From NCBI RefSeq assembly GCF_032062135.1, contig NC_092860.1, forward strand, positions 156,683,259 through 156,747,258: a stretch of 64,000 nt of DNA, given 5' to 3'. This DNA is from Pyxicephalus adspersus (lineage: Eukaryota > Chordata > Amphibia > Anura > Pyxicephalidae). Under the pieces are notes generated by a model, which had not been told where the DNA came from, did not search any database, and was given only the letters and a program-made list of their open reading frames with translations. The position numbers and the translations under genes were made by a program. Positions 10,340-22,479 of the stretch are shown in pieces; position 1 is the first letter of the stretch; each line of letters starts with the position of its first letter.

Positions 10340-12270
10340 AGCTATTTCTGACCATCTTTCTTAAACACTACCCCAAGAGAGATGCGTTCCTTTGGAGGTT
10401 TCCCTCCTTTTTATATAAGGATAAATCCCTTCAGGTGGAGCTGAAATCAGCTTGGCACACTTACTCACTGACCAATGCAGCACATAGGGGCCACCCACTC
10501 CTGTTTTGTGAAGGTGCTAAGACATTTTTACATGCACACATTATATCATATGTCTCTTAAAAAAAGAAACAAGGCACAAATATTTATTTTTAAGCTCTAC
10601 ATAATCTAAGTCCAGCCAACTTCTATTAACTGAACAGCCTTACCCTGCTACAAAGAAGACGTGGATAATGGCCAAGCACAGGTTTGATAATGGGCTAGAG
10701 AGGTATGAACAATCTAAAAATAAATTTACAGAGGCAAGGTTTCATAGATATGGGAAAAAGTCTGGAAAGATGCTTGCCAATCTAGTCCGCGCTGGACAAA
10801 CCGGACACGGTATACTATCTTTGTTCTCCTCGATGGGCTAATTGGCAACTGATCCACAATAAATTAACTCTTTACTGGCGTTTTTTTATCTCCAACTATA
10901 TAGTAAACGTCCTGTAGGAAACATTTCCCAGTTGTTGGAATTTGTTTCTATACGTTTACCGATTCTAAAGACAGACCAACTGGAGGTTTTAAATTCTCCT
11001 GTCTCAGAAGTGGAGATAAGTACGGTAGTTAAACAATTGTCCAATGGCAAGGCACTAGGGCCTGATGGCTACACGGCCGAATTTTATAAAATGATACAAG
11101 AAGATCTCCTCCCAGATGTGCATAAATTATACCTACATATGTGGGAGAATGGCACGTACTTTCTATCAGGGTCTGAGTCCTATATTAAGCTACTTCCCAA
11201 GAAAGAAAGAGACCCCAGACACCGGGCGTCTTACCGCCCCATCTCTTTAAAAATTCTAGATGCAAAATTCTTTCAAAAATTTTAGCCATTAGATTGGTGT
11301 CCCTTTTGCCACACTTAATTCTTCCTTCTCTGCTGTCACGAACATCTGTAAAGTGCTGACGGCATTAGAATACCCAATTATTAGTATAGATGCCGAGAAG
11401 GCCTTCGATACCATAGGTATCAGTTGGCTCTTCTCAGTACTCTGGAAGATTGGGCTTAAGGGTCCCTACCTAGGACTACTTACGGCAATGTATGAATCAC
11501 CGAGTGCTATGGTGCATACCCTGGGGTTTAAATCCCATAGTATACCTTTGGACCAGACAGGGGTGTCCTCTCCCCCCACTGTTATTCAACTTGGCAGTTA
11601 AACCACCTTTCTGTCTCTTTGAATCCTCTTCTGAACTCCACGGGTTCAGAATGGGCAACACAGAAATCAAAACAGCGTTCTTCACCGATGACACTTTGCT
11701 TTTTACCCCAGACCCAACTAGGAATTACCATATAATGGGGACAAGATCTCAACATTAAAGATCTCACTCAAGGCATAAGGTATTCCGTCCTTTGAAGTCT
11801 ACGAGCCAGAGGGAGAACCATGCAAAGCTCCTTCCCCTACTTTGGTGCACAGGCGCTGGTCTTGTCCACTTGTTTCACACTATTGGTGGAGAATTCTACA
11901 ATATCTCTGTCTGCTTATTAGCAGCAAGTCGAGCTATATTTTTGGGGTGGATAGATTCCCTCCTACTGAAAATGAAGACTGTACTAGGTGCTCTGAAACA
12001 GGTTTTTTTTACCGAAGTGTTGGATGCTGACCCCAATGATGACAAAAGTTAGCACTTTTACATAATATTATTGAATAGTTACCAAACATAATCAGGACAA
12101 TAGGTATTCATATACTTTTGTTAGCAAAACTACATATCAGATTGTGGGAAGACACTCATATCCCAAATCATAAAGATGTGATTGCTGACTTAAATTTCTG
12201 TTATGCATATGAGAAACTATTAGCCATTATGAACACCTCATAAACAAATTTTCTTGATAAATGGGATATT
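10340..12270 (+). mobile_element. Tx1/L1 LINE ORF2 fragment, plus strand
   Basis: Degenerate ORF2: linker (FLYKDKSLQVELKSAWHTYS, then RFHRYGKKSGKMLANLVRAG), then RT blocks EISTVVKQLSNGKALGPDGY, RHRASYRPISLKIL, ISIDAEKAFDTIGISWLFSV, QGCPLPPLLFNLAV and FFTDDTLLFTPD (the catalytic DD), and a C-terminal HYWWRILQYL block. The stretch between DPDQ and DAEKAF is deleted near 11340. AATAAAG-type tail near 12500. Multiple frameshifts; dead. Confidence 0.85.
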
Positions 12271-14405
12271 TGGTTCCAACATTCATTCTGTAATATCCAA
12301 CGCTAATTGCCTATTATGTTAGGCTGGTACTATGTTGATGTGTCTGATTGAATTTCACTTGTTTTGATTGGTAATTCAGTTTAACGAGTTGTATCTCCTT
12401 GTTCTGATTCTACTCTCCTATTTTACTGTATTCTTTCTTTTTTTCTCCTCTTTCTAATATGTATACATTTTTTTTATTTTCTATTATTATAAGAAAAAGT
12501 TTCAATAAAGAAATAATGAACTATAAATGGGGTCGTCACTGCTAACATTTAAAACAGATATCAGTGGAAAGGCCAATAAAATGAACATGAAGAAAAAACA
12601 TCCACATGGTGTTTTTTTAAACACTTATTTAAAAGGGAAAAATGAAATCACGCGGGCTCAATCTTTATACCTTCCTTTTTCTGGGTAAAGTATTTTGTAC
12701 TTCCAAGTTAGTTATGATTGGTCACCAACTAATAAATGTTTCTTGCACATATTTGTAGGCCACAAGTCAATGGCAATGTGTAAACTGTGTAATAAACTCT
12801 TCCAATGCAGAAGTCTGTAGCACTATTTACATAAAAACACAGTGCCAACTACTGCCGTGTGATCCAAGTATAAATGGAGATTATTTTCTCAATGGTATTG
12901 TGACAGAAGAGAATCTCGGTTTATACTCGAAGACACAGATTTCCAGTGTGTAGGCATTACCTATTTTCAACTATTTTGAAATGTTCACAAAAAATAGCTG
13001 TATTATTATTATTCAATATATTGCTGTTTATTTTATATATATTTTATATTTTTATTTTTTAATATATATCTTTTAATTTGATTGTCCTGCTCTCAACTAA
13101 ACAATAATATAGGTCAATGAAGAGATAAAAGAAAGAATCAGAATATCATTTCTATGATGACAGTTTGCATTGATTCACATGGTGAATGTTATTTCTGTAT
13201 TGGTTTCCCAGAGGAATCCTGCAGAAACCTTTATCCAACAAAATATTGTATTTGTTCTAGTTAGCCGTTCCACCACTGTAATTATGTATTATACTTTTAC
13301 ATCTCAGCAGAGACCGGAGGAGCTCAGGTGTTTGAGAAGTGATGTCACCAGCTTTGTTATGCTGTACACACCACAAACTATAAAATAATATTTTCTAATA
13401 GTTTGACATCACGTGTTGTGAATAGATAAATTAGCTTTTGTTTCCTGAGGGAGACGGCAGAAATATTTGTTGAAAGATCAAAGCTTTCATTGTACACATT
13501 TTCATTAAAAAGTAGCCATGTGACTATTATTATGTACATGACTAGTAACCAGTCCGACCTCTGAATACAATAACATGCAATACATTCCAAATACAAATTT
13601 ATCTCCAAACTTGTTACAGTGAGCAGGTGCTGAATTGTAATTTCAGACTCCATGAGGGTAATCAGAGAAACTTTCATCCAATCCAATCAAACAACTTTAA
13701 AGCTTAAAGTTAAAAAATAATTGTGTTCAAAAGTCCAACAGGCCAAATGTTTCACTAAACAGAGCAATGCTTTATTTATTTATTATTTTGTGTGGGGACA
13801 AATTAAAAAAAAAACACCCAAAAAAAGTATACATATAACAATATTGCTATTACTACAACTATTACATAAAATAATAAAATACAATAATAAAGATATTTAT
13901 ATAATTGCAGCCAATGAGAGGTCCCTATACCTATATATTTATCTACAGTTACATGGTATATCTGTCTGTCATTGGCTGAATCCAAATAGAATCGAGTAGA
14001 ATTGTTCTCTATTGTTCTATTAGAATAATTCTACTACTTATTAATCTAGTAATGTTCTACCTGAATAAGACTTAATGTCACCATTTGTAGTCCTACATGG
14101 CTGTAATATGTGATCCTGCAGTTATAAATCCTGATTTAGCCATAAATCTTTAAAATAATCTTCTTTAAAAAAAAGAAAAGACGGGTCTAATTTTGCTGAA
14201 GGTGAGGGGCTAAATTTTGCCCTGTTCCTTTATTGGCCAGCAGATTCCAGAGAACCTTTATTACATAGGGTTCCTCTGCTCCCGTTTCCTACCCCAAGGC
14301 TATCAAAGGGTCTGGTTTTTGAAAACTTGAGGGGGAGGACTTTTTTTAACATTTTTTAAATTAGAAATTGAAAAAAATATATATTTAATAACTTCTATCA
14401 TAATG
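12271..14405. other. Long stretch without a gene
   Basis: AT-rich. 12990-13090 and 13750-13960 are nearly pure A/T with short hairpins; the words CAGCCAATGAGAGG and CATTGGCTGAAT at 13909 and 13970 form one such inverted pair. 14260-14400 is the inverted copy of the 4020-4160 repeat. The 102-residue minus-strand frame at 13378-13686 shows no family features. Confidence 0.4.
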
Positions 14406-14409
14406 AGCC

Positions 14410-15000
14410 ACATTAACCTGGATAAAACTGAATCCAAACCTTCTACCTCCACATTCCAAATCTCCCCCTGACATATTTATAACTGTTGAAAACACTGTTA
14501 GTCATTCCATTCTTCAGGCACATTGTCTTGGAAACACCTTTGATTTTGCTCTCTCATTTACCCCCCACAATCAGAACGATTCCAGGTCCGGTCACTTTCA
14601 CCTGCGCAACATTTCCGAAACCCTCCCCTGCCTGACCCCAGAGACCACCAAACTCCTTGTACAAGCTCTTATCATCTCTCGTCTGGACTACTGTAACCTC
14701 CTCCTCTCTGGTATTCCACTAACCCGACTCTCTCCTCTACAATCTATTATGAATGCTGCAGCCAGACTCATCCATCCTTCCCACTGCTTCTCTGCCTCTC
14801 TTTGTAGTTCTCTTCCTTGGCTTCAATTTCACCTTAGAATTAAATTCAAGCTCTTGAGCTTTGCCTTCAAATCCATCCACAGTTCTTGTCCCAAATACCT
14901 TTCTGACATGATACAAAAATACCCCCTTAGCCACTCTCTTTGCTCCCCCTATGACCTTCTAATGACTTCCTCACTCATAACCTCTTTGCATCTGCAATAG
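14410..15000 (+). mobile_element. L2-type LINE fragment, plus strand
   Basis: Plus-strand translation has the L2 C-terminal block: [40 protein letters not shown] and SLPWLQFHLRIKFKLLSFAF, with the preceding fragment HCLGNTFDFALSFTPHNQND-like. Same segment as in the copies at 2913-3520 and 37718-40430. Truncated at both ends and frameshifted. Confidence 0.8.
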
Positions 15001-15300
15001 TTTTCCTCATTCTATTTGACTTAAGGTTAGATCCAGCTTGAACAAGATGGTGGACAGTCATTTGCCGGAAATGTAAAAGTGCTTTATTCACTCCATTAAC
15101 TGTTTGTGAACTATTATGCTTATGTTGACCTCCGAGTATACGGCATTGGACAATCTGCTTAATGATAAGAAGATAACACCTTAAACTCCCCAATACAGGA
15201 GCAATTCTATATGCCTATAAAGATTGATGTATTTCCTTGTTGCAACAATAAACCTTCCTAGTTAATATCTACTGTCCCATCTCTAATGGTGCGTTTGGAG
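15001..15300 (+). repeat. Possible solo LTR
   Basis: CCTATAAAG at 15215, AATAAACC at 15248 about 35 bp later, and a following TGGTGCGTTTGGAGACCC (15288-15305), whose complement ends in CCA, look like promoter, polyadenylation signal and primer binding site of a retroviral-type LTR. No second copy or internal genes seen; the V2R relic begins about 65 bp later. Confidence 0.35.
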
Positions 15301-15369
15301 ACCCCCTTAAAGAACTGCACAGAAAAATGTATTCCTGTTATGTTCCCATTTTATTTCTGTTTTTTGTTT

Positions 15370-15774
15370 TTTTTTGTAAAATCCAAATACAGGACTGTGA
15401 GCTTCATCCCATGACCTCCAACTTGCTAAGCTTTTTCTGTGATTCCCGAAAAAAGAAATGCTCATTATTTTATATGGAGGTTCTGGCAGCTGTGAGTTTT
15501 GTTCTGGCTTTCATGGTGAGGACATTACCGGACAGTTTTAATGAGGCCAAGTACATCACCTTCAGCATGCTGGTGTTCTGCAGTGTGTGGATTGCCATGA
15601 TCCCGGCCTATCTGAGCACCAGAGGGAAATACATGGTGGCTGTGGACGTATTCGCCATACTGGCCTCCAGTGCTGGGTTATTAGGTTGTATTTTCTTCCC
15701 TAAATGTTAAATAATTATCATAAAACCTGAGAGAAATTCTAGAAGATGTATTTTGGAAAAGTTGAAATCATAAT
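15370..15774 (+). pseudogene. V2R exon 6 relic with internal deletion
   Basis: The last 300 bp match exon 6 of the intact receptor almost base for base (transmembrane 6-7, from [20 protein letters not shown] to the C-terminus), but the codon for Tyr in FPKCY is a TAA stop and the true end is TAATAT-like. Just upstream, 15386-15446 aligns with the transmembrane-2 segment ([20 protein letters not shown]) at only about three quarters identity and is out of frame. About 340 bp between (TM3-TM5) are missing. The matching 3' UTR continues to about 16430, split by a hAT element. No earlier exons of this copy are visible in the window. Confidence 0.88.
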
Positions 15775-15838
15775 ATATTTTTTTACAAAATATATTCAAC
15801 AAAGTTTCTGACAGCTATGACATGGTTTGTGTTTGAAC

Positions 15839-16303
15839 TAGGGATGAGCGAGAATGCCTCTGACATTCTCACAAAAATTTCCCCGAACATCCAATGGATC
15901 TGCAAAATTTCGGTGAACAGATTTTGCAAATTCCATTGAGTTTTCAGGTTCCCACGCTCCCTGGGCTGTACTTATCATCAAGTACAGCCCAGTGATCTTG
16001 GGAACCTGCGGTCACAGCTGATTGGAGGCACGCGGGTGTGACTGCATGCAAACTCAGATAAACTCTCAATGGAGTTCAGTTCCCACTGTCACCGGGCTGT
16101 ACTTATCATTGATAAGTACAGCCTGGGGAGCGTGGGAACCTGCGGTCCAATCGGCTATGACGGCAGGTGAACTCCATTGGGAGTTCGGCGAGGACATGAC
16201 CTCGTAACAAATCACAAGGCCATTATCACATACATGTTCTGTAAGTAAAAAAGGTCTGATTCGCTGCGAGATCAAAGATAAAAATTTTGCTTGCTCATCC
16301 CTA
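15839..16303. mobile_element. 465-bp non-autonomous hAT element in V2R 3' UTR relic
   Basis: Termini TAGGGATGAGCGAGAATG and (complement) TAGGGATGAGCAAGCAAAAT. Flanks GTTTGAAC (15831-15838) and GTCTGAAC (16304-16311) are an 8-bp target duplication with one mismatch, as expected for hAT. It splits sequence that is continuous in the 3' UTR of the intact V2R at 43870-43910. Internally it has two hairpins built on GGGCTGTACTTATCA. No coding capacity. Confidence 0.85.
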
Positions 16304-16615
16304 GTCTGAACTTTAATATGTTTCATAAAACCTTTCTAAGGTTACAATGCTGACTTGTTCCTCCGTAAAACAATCCCATAAAGCTTCTTGAATTATGAAC
16401 CTGGGTGGTTTATGGTGCTCTGTTTTTATTCATATTAAAGTAGTCCCTGACCTAGGGAATTCTGTTACCAAATTCCAACATTTCAGAAGGGAATGGGCTC
16501 TGGAATTTACCATTTGAGGAGTTGAGCTGCAGAAGTTAGCTCTGAGGGTCATGAGCTTTATATTGGGCTGTATATTCTTTCTTATGTATTATATTATGCT
16601 CCGAAAACCTGACTA

Positions 16616-17450
16616 AAACATTCTAAATATTATTGACCTGGTGAATAGTCTAGAAGATAAGATATCCCAAGGATACAACTCAGTAAGATTTGTTCTAATC
16701 TAGGATTTATTGATTTATTAAATGTCAATTGCTCCATGGACTGTGTATTACGTTAGCGAGTGACATTTCCACCTGACAGACCAAAAGCTATCATCAACAC
16801 TTGGGGGTGGATAAGACAGCACCTAGATGGCAATATCAGATAATTCTGGCCAAAGATCCAGTTTCTTGGCCCAGAATTCCATGGGGTAGAGCCTTCTGCC
16901 TTATCTGATCTACTAACTCACTGCACTCATGCCATGGCTGGAAAAAGTTGGCCATCATGTTCATAGGGCTGTAGTAAGCCTGCTCAGGGGTGAACATAGT
17001 AAGGTGCAAATTGCGCTGCTGTGCAAGGGACCCGGCCCCTCCTCAGTGGCCCCAACAACAGCCCTGTCACTCACCTCTCCATATGTGGTGTCTGTCTCAG
17101 CCAAATGAGTAAGCACTGTGAGCTGGGATCAAGTCGAGAGCTCAACTCCTAAGCAGTCCAAAAGTTCTGTGGCATGAGATGTGCTGTCAGGGAACCCTGC
17201 TTCCTCCTGCACTATATTGAAATGTACTTGCCCTGAGGAAGGACTGGACTGAAGACACAGAGAGGTATAGTGTGCAGTAAAGGAGTCTGCGTGTGCTTGA
17301 GGCTGTGAACATGTTTGGGTGGTTGTCTCCTGAAGCAACTGGTAATGGGGGAAGGATGGGGAACTTCCAAGTCAGATCTGCACAGGGGACCACTGGTGTT
17401 TATGATGGTGTTGCCCCTGAGTCTAGCAGTGCAGGTTGAGACAGAGGTGA
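16616..17450 (+). repeat. Interspersed repeat of about 0.8 kb, copy 1
   Basis: Recurs in the opposite orientation at 61590-62330: shared segments include AATATTATTGACC / AGAAGATAAGAT, CTTATCTGATCTACTAACTC, CATCATGTTCATAGG, GCAGGAAG-type and GAACATGTTTGG words in the same order. No open frame is conserved between the copies. Family not recognised. Confidence 0.65.
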
Positions 17451-18379
17451 CTAAGGACCAATGCAGTCTGAGATGGCTACACAATGTCTGTTTATAATAT
17501 TTTAGTTTGGCCTCCCTTTCCAAAGTCAAATAAATAAGAAATAAATAAAAAATAAATTTTAAACACTTGGTATAATATTCTAACATTGCAGATCATTCTG
17601 GTAATAGAGATTGCATATAATCTAAGATGAAAGTAAATTTTAGTGTTACCATTACAATGCATAAGGTAAAGAATCAATAACAAAACATAAAATAAATACT
17701 GACACATATATTGAGGTGTTGTTCCAACATTATATAAAGTTTTGAATACAGAATAATAGAATCTTTTGTACTTTATTTGATTATGGTTGGTTCAGAACTC
17801 TTATGGTCTCAATTTACCCCTGACAAAGTTGTTAGGTGAAACGTGTTGGAAACGAAACATAGACAAGATGTGTATAGAAACAGGTCCTTCATCTCTTACC
17901 TTTTTTAAAAGGTTTCGGACTATACCACTTTTTCACTGTATTTAAAATATGTTTTACTATGTGTACTTTACTTTTGATACTCCAATATATTTTTTTAAGT
18001 TGCCTAAAAAAATCTCTATAATATAAATCGACTGGCGTTTTCCAAATATCACTAATTTGTTACATCAAAAAGTACATTAGCTTGGTGACACATATAAAAT
18101 TGGTCAGTGAAAATAAATAAATATATAAGAGCAATTGCCCTTGTAATTTTTTTTTAATTTTTTAAATTGAATTTTGAATGGAATAAACATTTAACCTTTT
18201 AGTTCCACCTAAAAAATAATTATAATATTCTTTAATTATTGAAATGATTTTATCAATAAAAACAGAATAAAACAAAATTAAAAAGAAAAACACAATTGGA
18301 AAGAGGGTGGGACATTTCATATAAATAGGGGTAAAGGAGGGGGGGGACACAAATATCTTTTTGACATTAGCACAAAACA
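17451..18379. other. No gene seen
   Basis: AT-rich. Includes CCCCTGACAAAGTTGTTAGGTGAAACGTGTTGG at about 17817-17849, a word set typical of dispersed repeats with a similar phrase (AACGCGTTTTGCCCAATGAGGGC) at 63228-63250. Otherwise no recognisable content. Confidence 0.35.
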
Positions 18380-19170
18380 AACAATGAGTCTGCTGAACCG
18401 GAGAATAAAAATCTATGTCTGTGACATTGGGTAAATGGAGCAGCTTTAGCAGCCAAACATCATAAACATGTACAGTACAATCTTACCGAATATATAAGAT
18501 TAAAAATATGAATCCAGAACCTCTGAAAGTGGTGACAGCACCACCAAGCTTTGAACACAGTGCCCATCTTGCCACAACCTCTATAGCATAGGTGCAAGAT
18601 ATTTGGATTTAGTGTATCCTGTGTATCTGGATGGGCACCATGTACCAGTCCATTATCACTTTGTAATTAGCTTCTATGAGCGAAGTATTAAGGGATATTG
18701 TAGATAATAAGCCAGCTACCTCATGTCAATCCTTTACTACCCATTCCACTCCTCAATCTAACTCCCACTGGGTCATATAGAAAAGTTTTTAGTGGGGTGA
18801 GAACAGTGAGTCATATACAGCAGATGTTCTCCCTCTCGCCTCTGTATTAGAGCGGCATAATTTCTCAAACTCTGTGCTCCGAAATGGAGGAGAAAGCCCT
18901 TTGAGTTTAGTTTGAAAACAAACTTATTTGGAAATAGCAAAACACTTCAGATGGCGGAAGGGTGAGCTTATCTTGAAAGTGTGACGTACTAATGATTTCT
19001 CTACCATCTAACAAATCTCCTATGTGGAAAAAACCTTTATTGCACCACCAGAAAAATAGGTGCTGGTCGCAACCAGGCAGAAACTCTGGGTTTTTCCAGA
19101 GGGGTGTTAATGGAGAGTGTAAGTTGTGATTTCTCTTTTGATCATTCCACACAGCCAAAGCTTAAGAGAG
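18380..19170 (-). mobile_element. Tx1/L1 LINE, ORF2 C-terminal fragment, minus strand
   Basis: Minus-strand translation gives LHSPLTPLWKNPEFLPGCDQ, FFWWCNKGFFHIGDLLDG and LPPSEVFCYFQ, then CYRGCGKMGTVFKAWWCCHH (the CWRCG...HIWW.C block), ending near 18380. This is the region downstream of the RT. Broken by stops. Confidence 0.75.
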
Positions 19171-19689
19171 GGATGTGCAAAGGTTTGCTGACCATTTAGC
19201 TGCAGGAACCTACCTACAAGGCTTCCAAGTCAGTCTATTGCGGCCTGAGATTGGGTAATGTGCTTTGCCCCTGTGCAGAAATTTGCGCCGCTTTATGGTA
19301 AAGGGAAATATTGGGTACATTCAAGTAGGGATGAGCGTGAAGGCCTCTAACAGTCACGTGACAATTTTCTCAAACTTCCGATCGGTCCGCGGAATTTCGA
19401 TGAAACGATCAGTCAGTAGGCCGAATTTAAACATTAATAGCAAAGCCCCTATACATGTTCGAACCACCATATTTTCTAGATATGTGAAGGAGAACAGTGG
19501 CAACAAGGGCCAAATACAAAAGTTCCAAAAGACCTTGTGCTTTTCCAGAAAATAGCAGGCAAAATGACAGCAGTCAAATAGGATTTTTGCATGATGGACA
19601 GTGTCCAGAAGGCAGCAAAAACATTAGGACATTGGGAAAGGGTGAACTCAACCCACTAGCTACAGTCTCTGCTGTCAGAAGAGCAGGAG

Positions 19690-19771
19690 ACTGCATTGCT
19701 ATTTTATGTACGTACCCCTATTTAATGCAACCAGCGCTGCGCAATATGTTAACGCTATATAAATCCTGTTT

Positions 19772-19804
<33 letters not shown>

Positions 19805-19807
19805 TCC
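19690..19807 (+). mobile_element. L2-type LINE 3' tail with TAA microsatellite
   Basis: CCCCTATTTAATGCAACCAG, GCGCTGCGCAATATGTTAAC and GCTATATAAATCCTGTTTAT followed by (TAA)n is the 3' end seen inverted at 37712-37775. It is nested inside the hAT element, since the copy at 46450 is continuous here. Confidence 0.75.
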
Positions 19808-20454
19808 TAGCTGGCATAATGACCTGGATGACATGTGTTAAGAATGCCACCTATAAGCTTGTGGACAAGTAATCTTGTGACATTAGGCAAAAGGATGGAG
19901 GACCAGAGATGGAGCAAGGGTCAGTGAGAGCAGTAGCAGTGTGTGGCCTCTGGTCAGCTATCCCCAGGGGGACCACATTGGTAAGTGTCATGGAGAGCTG
20001 GGTGTAGTGCATCACCATTGCCACTCAGAAGTGTGTAATAGAATTTTTCGGGAATGGAGTACTGACAGGTGGCAGCAGCAGCAGCAGGAGGAGGAGGCGG
20101 TGGACCCTGAGACAGAGAGGGGACCGCATTGGTAACTGGCATCTAGAGTTGGGTGTAGGCAATGGTACCTATCAGTGTGGCAGTACTGGGGGTTTTCATC
20201 TGGAGTTTGTCGGCCTCCCAGGAGAAGCAATGATGTAAAGTATATCGCTAGCTGGCACAATGGCATGACATTGAGATGAATGCCACCCCTAATCGTTGCG
20301 ATACCTAGCGGAAAAATTCAACCGAGGCAGGCTCAGCTGACAGGTATAGTCAGTTGGTGATAGGTAGCCACAGACTAAGCACAGGAGCAGTGTTGGTTCA
20401 CAGGGGCGTCTTGGTTGGCCAGTGAGTACTTGTGTCAGTCAATCAGTGATATCT

Positions 20455-22340
20455 GCAGTGGGGATATGATAGTTGTTAGTGACCCATCTTTCATTAATTT
20501 TCAAAAAGGTGAGGCGATTGACATTTTCCAGCAAGTCGTGATCGGTTGTCCGTGACCACTCCGCCAGCGGCACTGAAGGTTCTTTCGGACAGAACACTGG
20601 ATGCCAGGCACGAAAGAAGCTAGATGGCATACAGTGCAAACTGCGGGCAGATTTCAAGCCTGTTGACCCAAAAATGAATGGCATCACTACTGTCAGGACA
20701 GGCATCCTCCTCATAACTGCTGTTGCCAACACCACCACCACCACCAGCCAGAAAAGAGCCAACGTAATTGTGCATCATGTGCTTCATCTGTTTGCGATGG
20801 TTGTGCCCCCGCACTTCAATTGTTTAAGGTGGCTGCATCGGGTTTCACCAGGCATCCAAAAAATCCCCCCCGGGCCTTGGCCTAGACTTTTGGATGTGTG
20901 CGGCCTGCTGCCACTACTGCTGCTGCCGCCACTACTGGAAATACGATGAAGGCGGTGTCCGCCTGAGCTCCCTGTGTGGAATGTGGTGCGCGGAACTCCT
21001 CACACAGCTGGTCGCATAGTATTCTGCTCAGGCAGGTCACCCTTTTTTTTTCTCTTGCGCTGGGTTGGGTACAAACTGTGAGATTTTGTGTTTGTAGCGG
21101 TGATCCAGAAGGGTGGCCAGCCAGTAATCATCTCGGTTTTTGATGCTGCAAATGCGGGGATCCCTCTGTAGGAATCGCAACATGTGGACACACATATGAA
21201 AGAGGGGTTCCCCAGGCTCATCCTCCTTCCGTCCCTCAGTAGGCACCAAAACATTTTCTTTACCATCACAGGCTTCTTCCACTTCAAGCTGCAGCAGTTC
21301 CTGTTGTTCCATCGCTCGCACAATGCCTGGGACGTGACAGCACAAATGTGGGTCCTGTCCAGCAGCCCCAATATGGTATCCCTCACCATCATAATTATCT
21401 TCCTCCTCCTCCTGAAAATCCTGATTCTGGCTAGTGTCCCTTCTTGATCCTCCTGATGCTGGCTGTGCACTATGGAGTGTAATGTCACACCCATCCTCCT
21501 CCCCCATCGCCACTTTCCATCAGGCCACACGGTATCATCAAGCAGAAAGATGATGGGTATGACATCGTTCCAACCTGACCACTCGTGACTCACAACGATT
21601 GTGGCCTGCTCAAAGGGGGCCAGTACCTTGCACAGTGTCTCTATCTGCAGCCACTGGTCACTGGTAAAATAGTTCAGTTGTGTGGCTGTACCAAGAGCCA
21701 TACTGCCCCCATGCATCGTGCTGACCAGGTAATGGCAGATGGCTGGCTTTTGCTCACACAGACACTGGAGCATCTGCAGGGTGGAGTTCCATCTAGTCAC
21801 AGTGTCAGAAATGAGTCTATGCAGTGGCAGCCTCTGTTGGCGCTGGGTTTTGCTAAGCATAGCGGTGGCAGAAGGGGATCGGCATACATGGCTGCAGATG
21901 GAGCGAGCCTGTCTCAGTAAGTCCTGCAGTCCTGGGTACGTGTGGAGGAACTTCTGTACAACCAGGTTCAGTACATGCGCAAAGCAGGGCACATGTGTTA
22001 TGAAGCCCATGCACAGCCTCAAGCTTGGCCTCGTTGTCGCACACTACGTTGCCTGTTGTGAGCTGGGGAGGGCGTCAGCCAAGCTTCAATCTCTCTGTGC
22101 AAAGCGGACAAGAGTTCTCTGGCTGTGTGATTTTTCCTCCCCAAGTAATGCCTCTTGCAGACTACCACCCACTGAGCTATGCAAGGCCACCCAGTCAGAG
22201 GTGAAGGACAGGTTGCGTCCCACTCCTGGTTGTCCAGGTGTCCATGGTGACCTGGATTTGGCTAGACACGGAGAATGCCAATGCCCGAGAGAGGTTTTCC
22301 ATTACATGTGCATGTAAACTGGGAATGCTGTTGAAGCCAT
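20455..22340 (-). pseudogene. hAT (ZBED-like) transposase, frameshifted
   Basis: Minus-strand pieces in order: SSQIQVTMDTWTTRSG (22250 region), CDNEAKLEAVHGLHNT (about 22040), HVPCFAHVLNLVVQKFL and TVTRWNSTLQML (21980-21780), LAPFEQATIVVS, then in another frame NRDDYWLATLLDHRYKHKIS (21150-21090), and the hATC dimerisation domain DAIHFWVNRLEICPQFALYA (20680) plus ENVNRLTFLKINERW (20520-20475). The D/DDE catalytic region is spread over at least three frames, so the protein is not made. No BED zinc finger is visible. The longest open piece is 340 codons (21000-22022), much of it out of frame. Confidence 0.82.
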
Positions 22341-22479
22341 GGGAGTCCCAGGATGACTGCAGAGCTGGCCTGAGGAAGGACTCGAAAAATTGTGGTCTCA
22401 TGGTGAAGCCCACCAACAGACATTTAGTTAGGTCTGGTCTGGAAGCGGATGAGTCCACATGACAAAGGGGTACCATCCA

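Larger units (their letters stand above)
19326..22476 (-). mobile_element. hAT transposon with broken transposase
   Basis: Left end TAGGGATGAGCGTGAAGGCC at 19326 matches the termini of the copies at 15839 and 46084, and 19326-20160 is closely similar to 46084-46800. Transposase lies on the minus strand (see separate entry). The right terminal repeat is not found; from about 22480 the sequence is Gypsy-derived, so this end is lost or buried. An L2 tail with a TAA microsatellite is nested at 19690-19805. Confidence 0.75.

Noticed and set aside
13378..13686. 102-codon minus-strand ORF
   Set aside because: No recognisable domain, AT-rich codon content, and no splice or promoter context.
15327..15710. 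127-codon ORF as a separate small membrane protein
   Set aside because: Its hydrophobic part is the transmembrane 6-7 end of V2R exon 6 with a premature stop; the N-terminal part is out-of-frame sequence.
21000..22022. 340-codon minus-strand open frame as a functional gene
   Set aside because: Only its first half is in the hAT transposase frame; the conserved end of the protein is in other frames, so the length is misleading.
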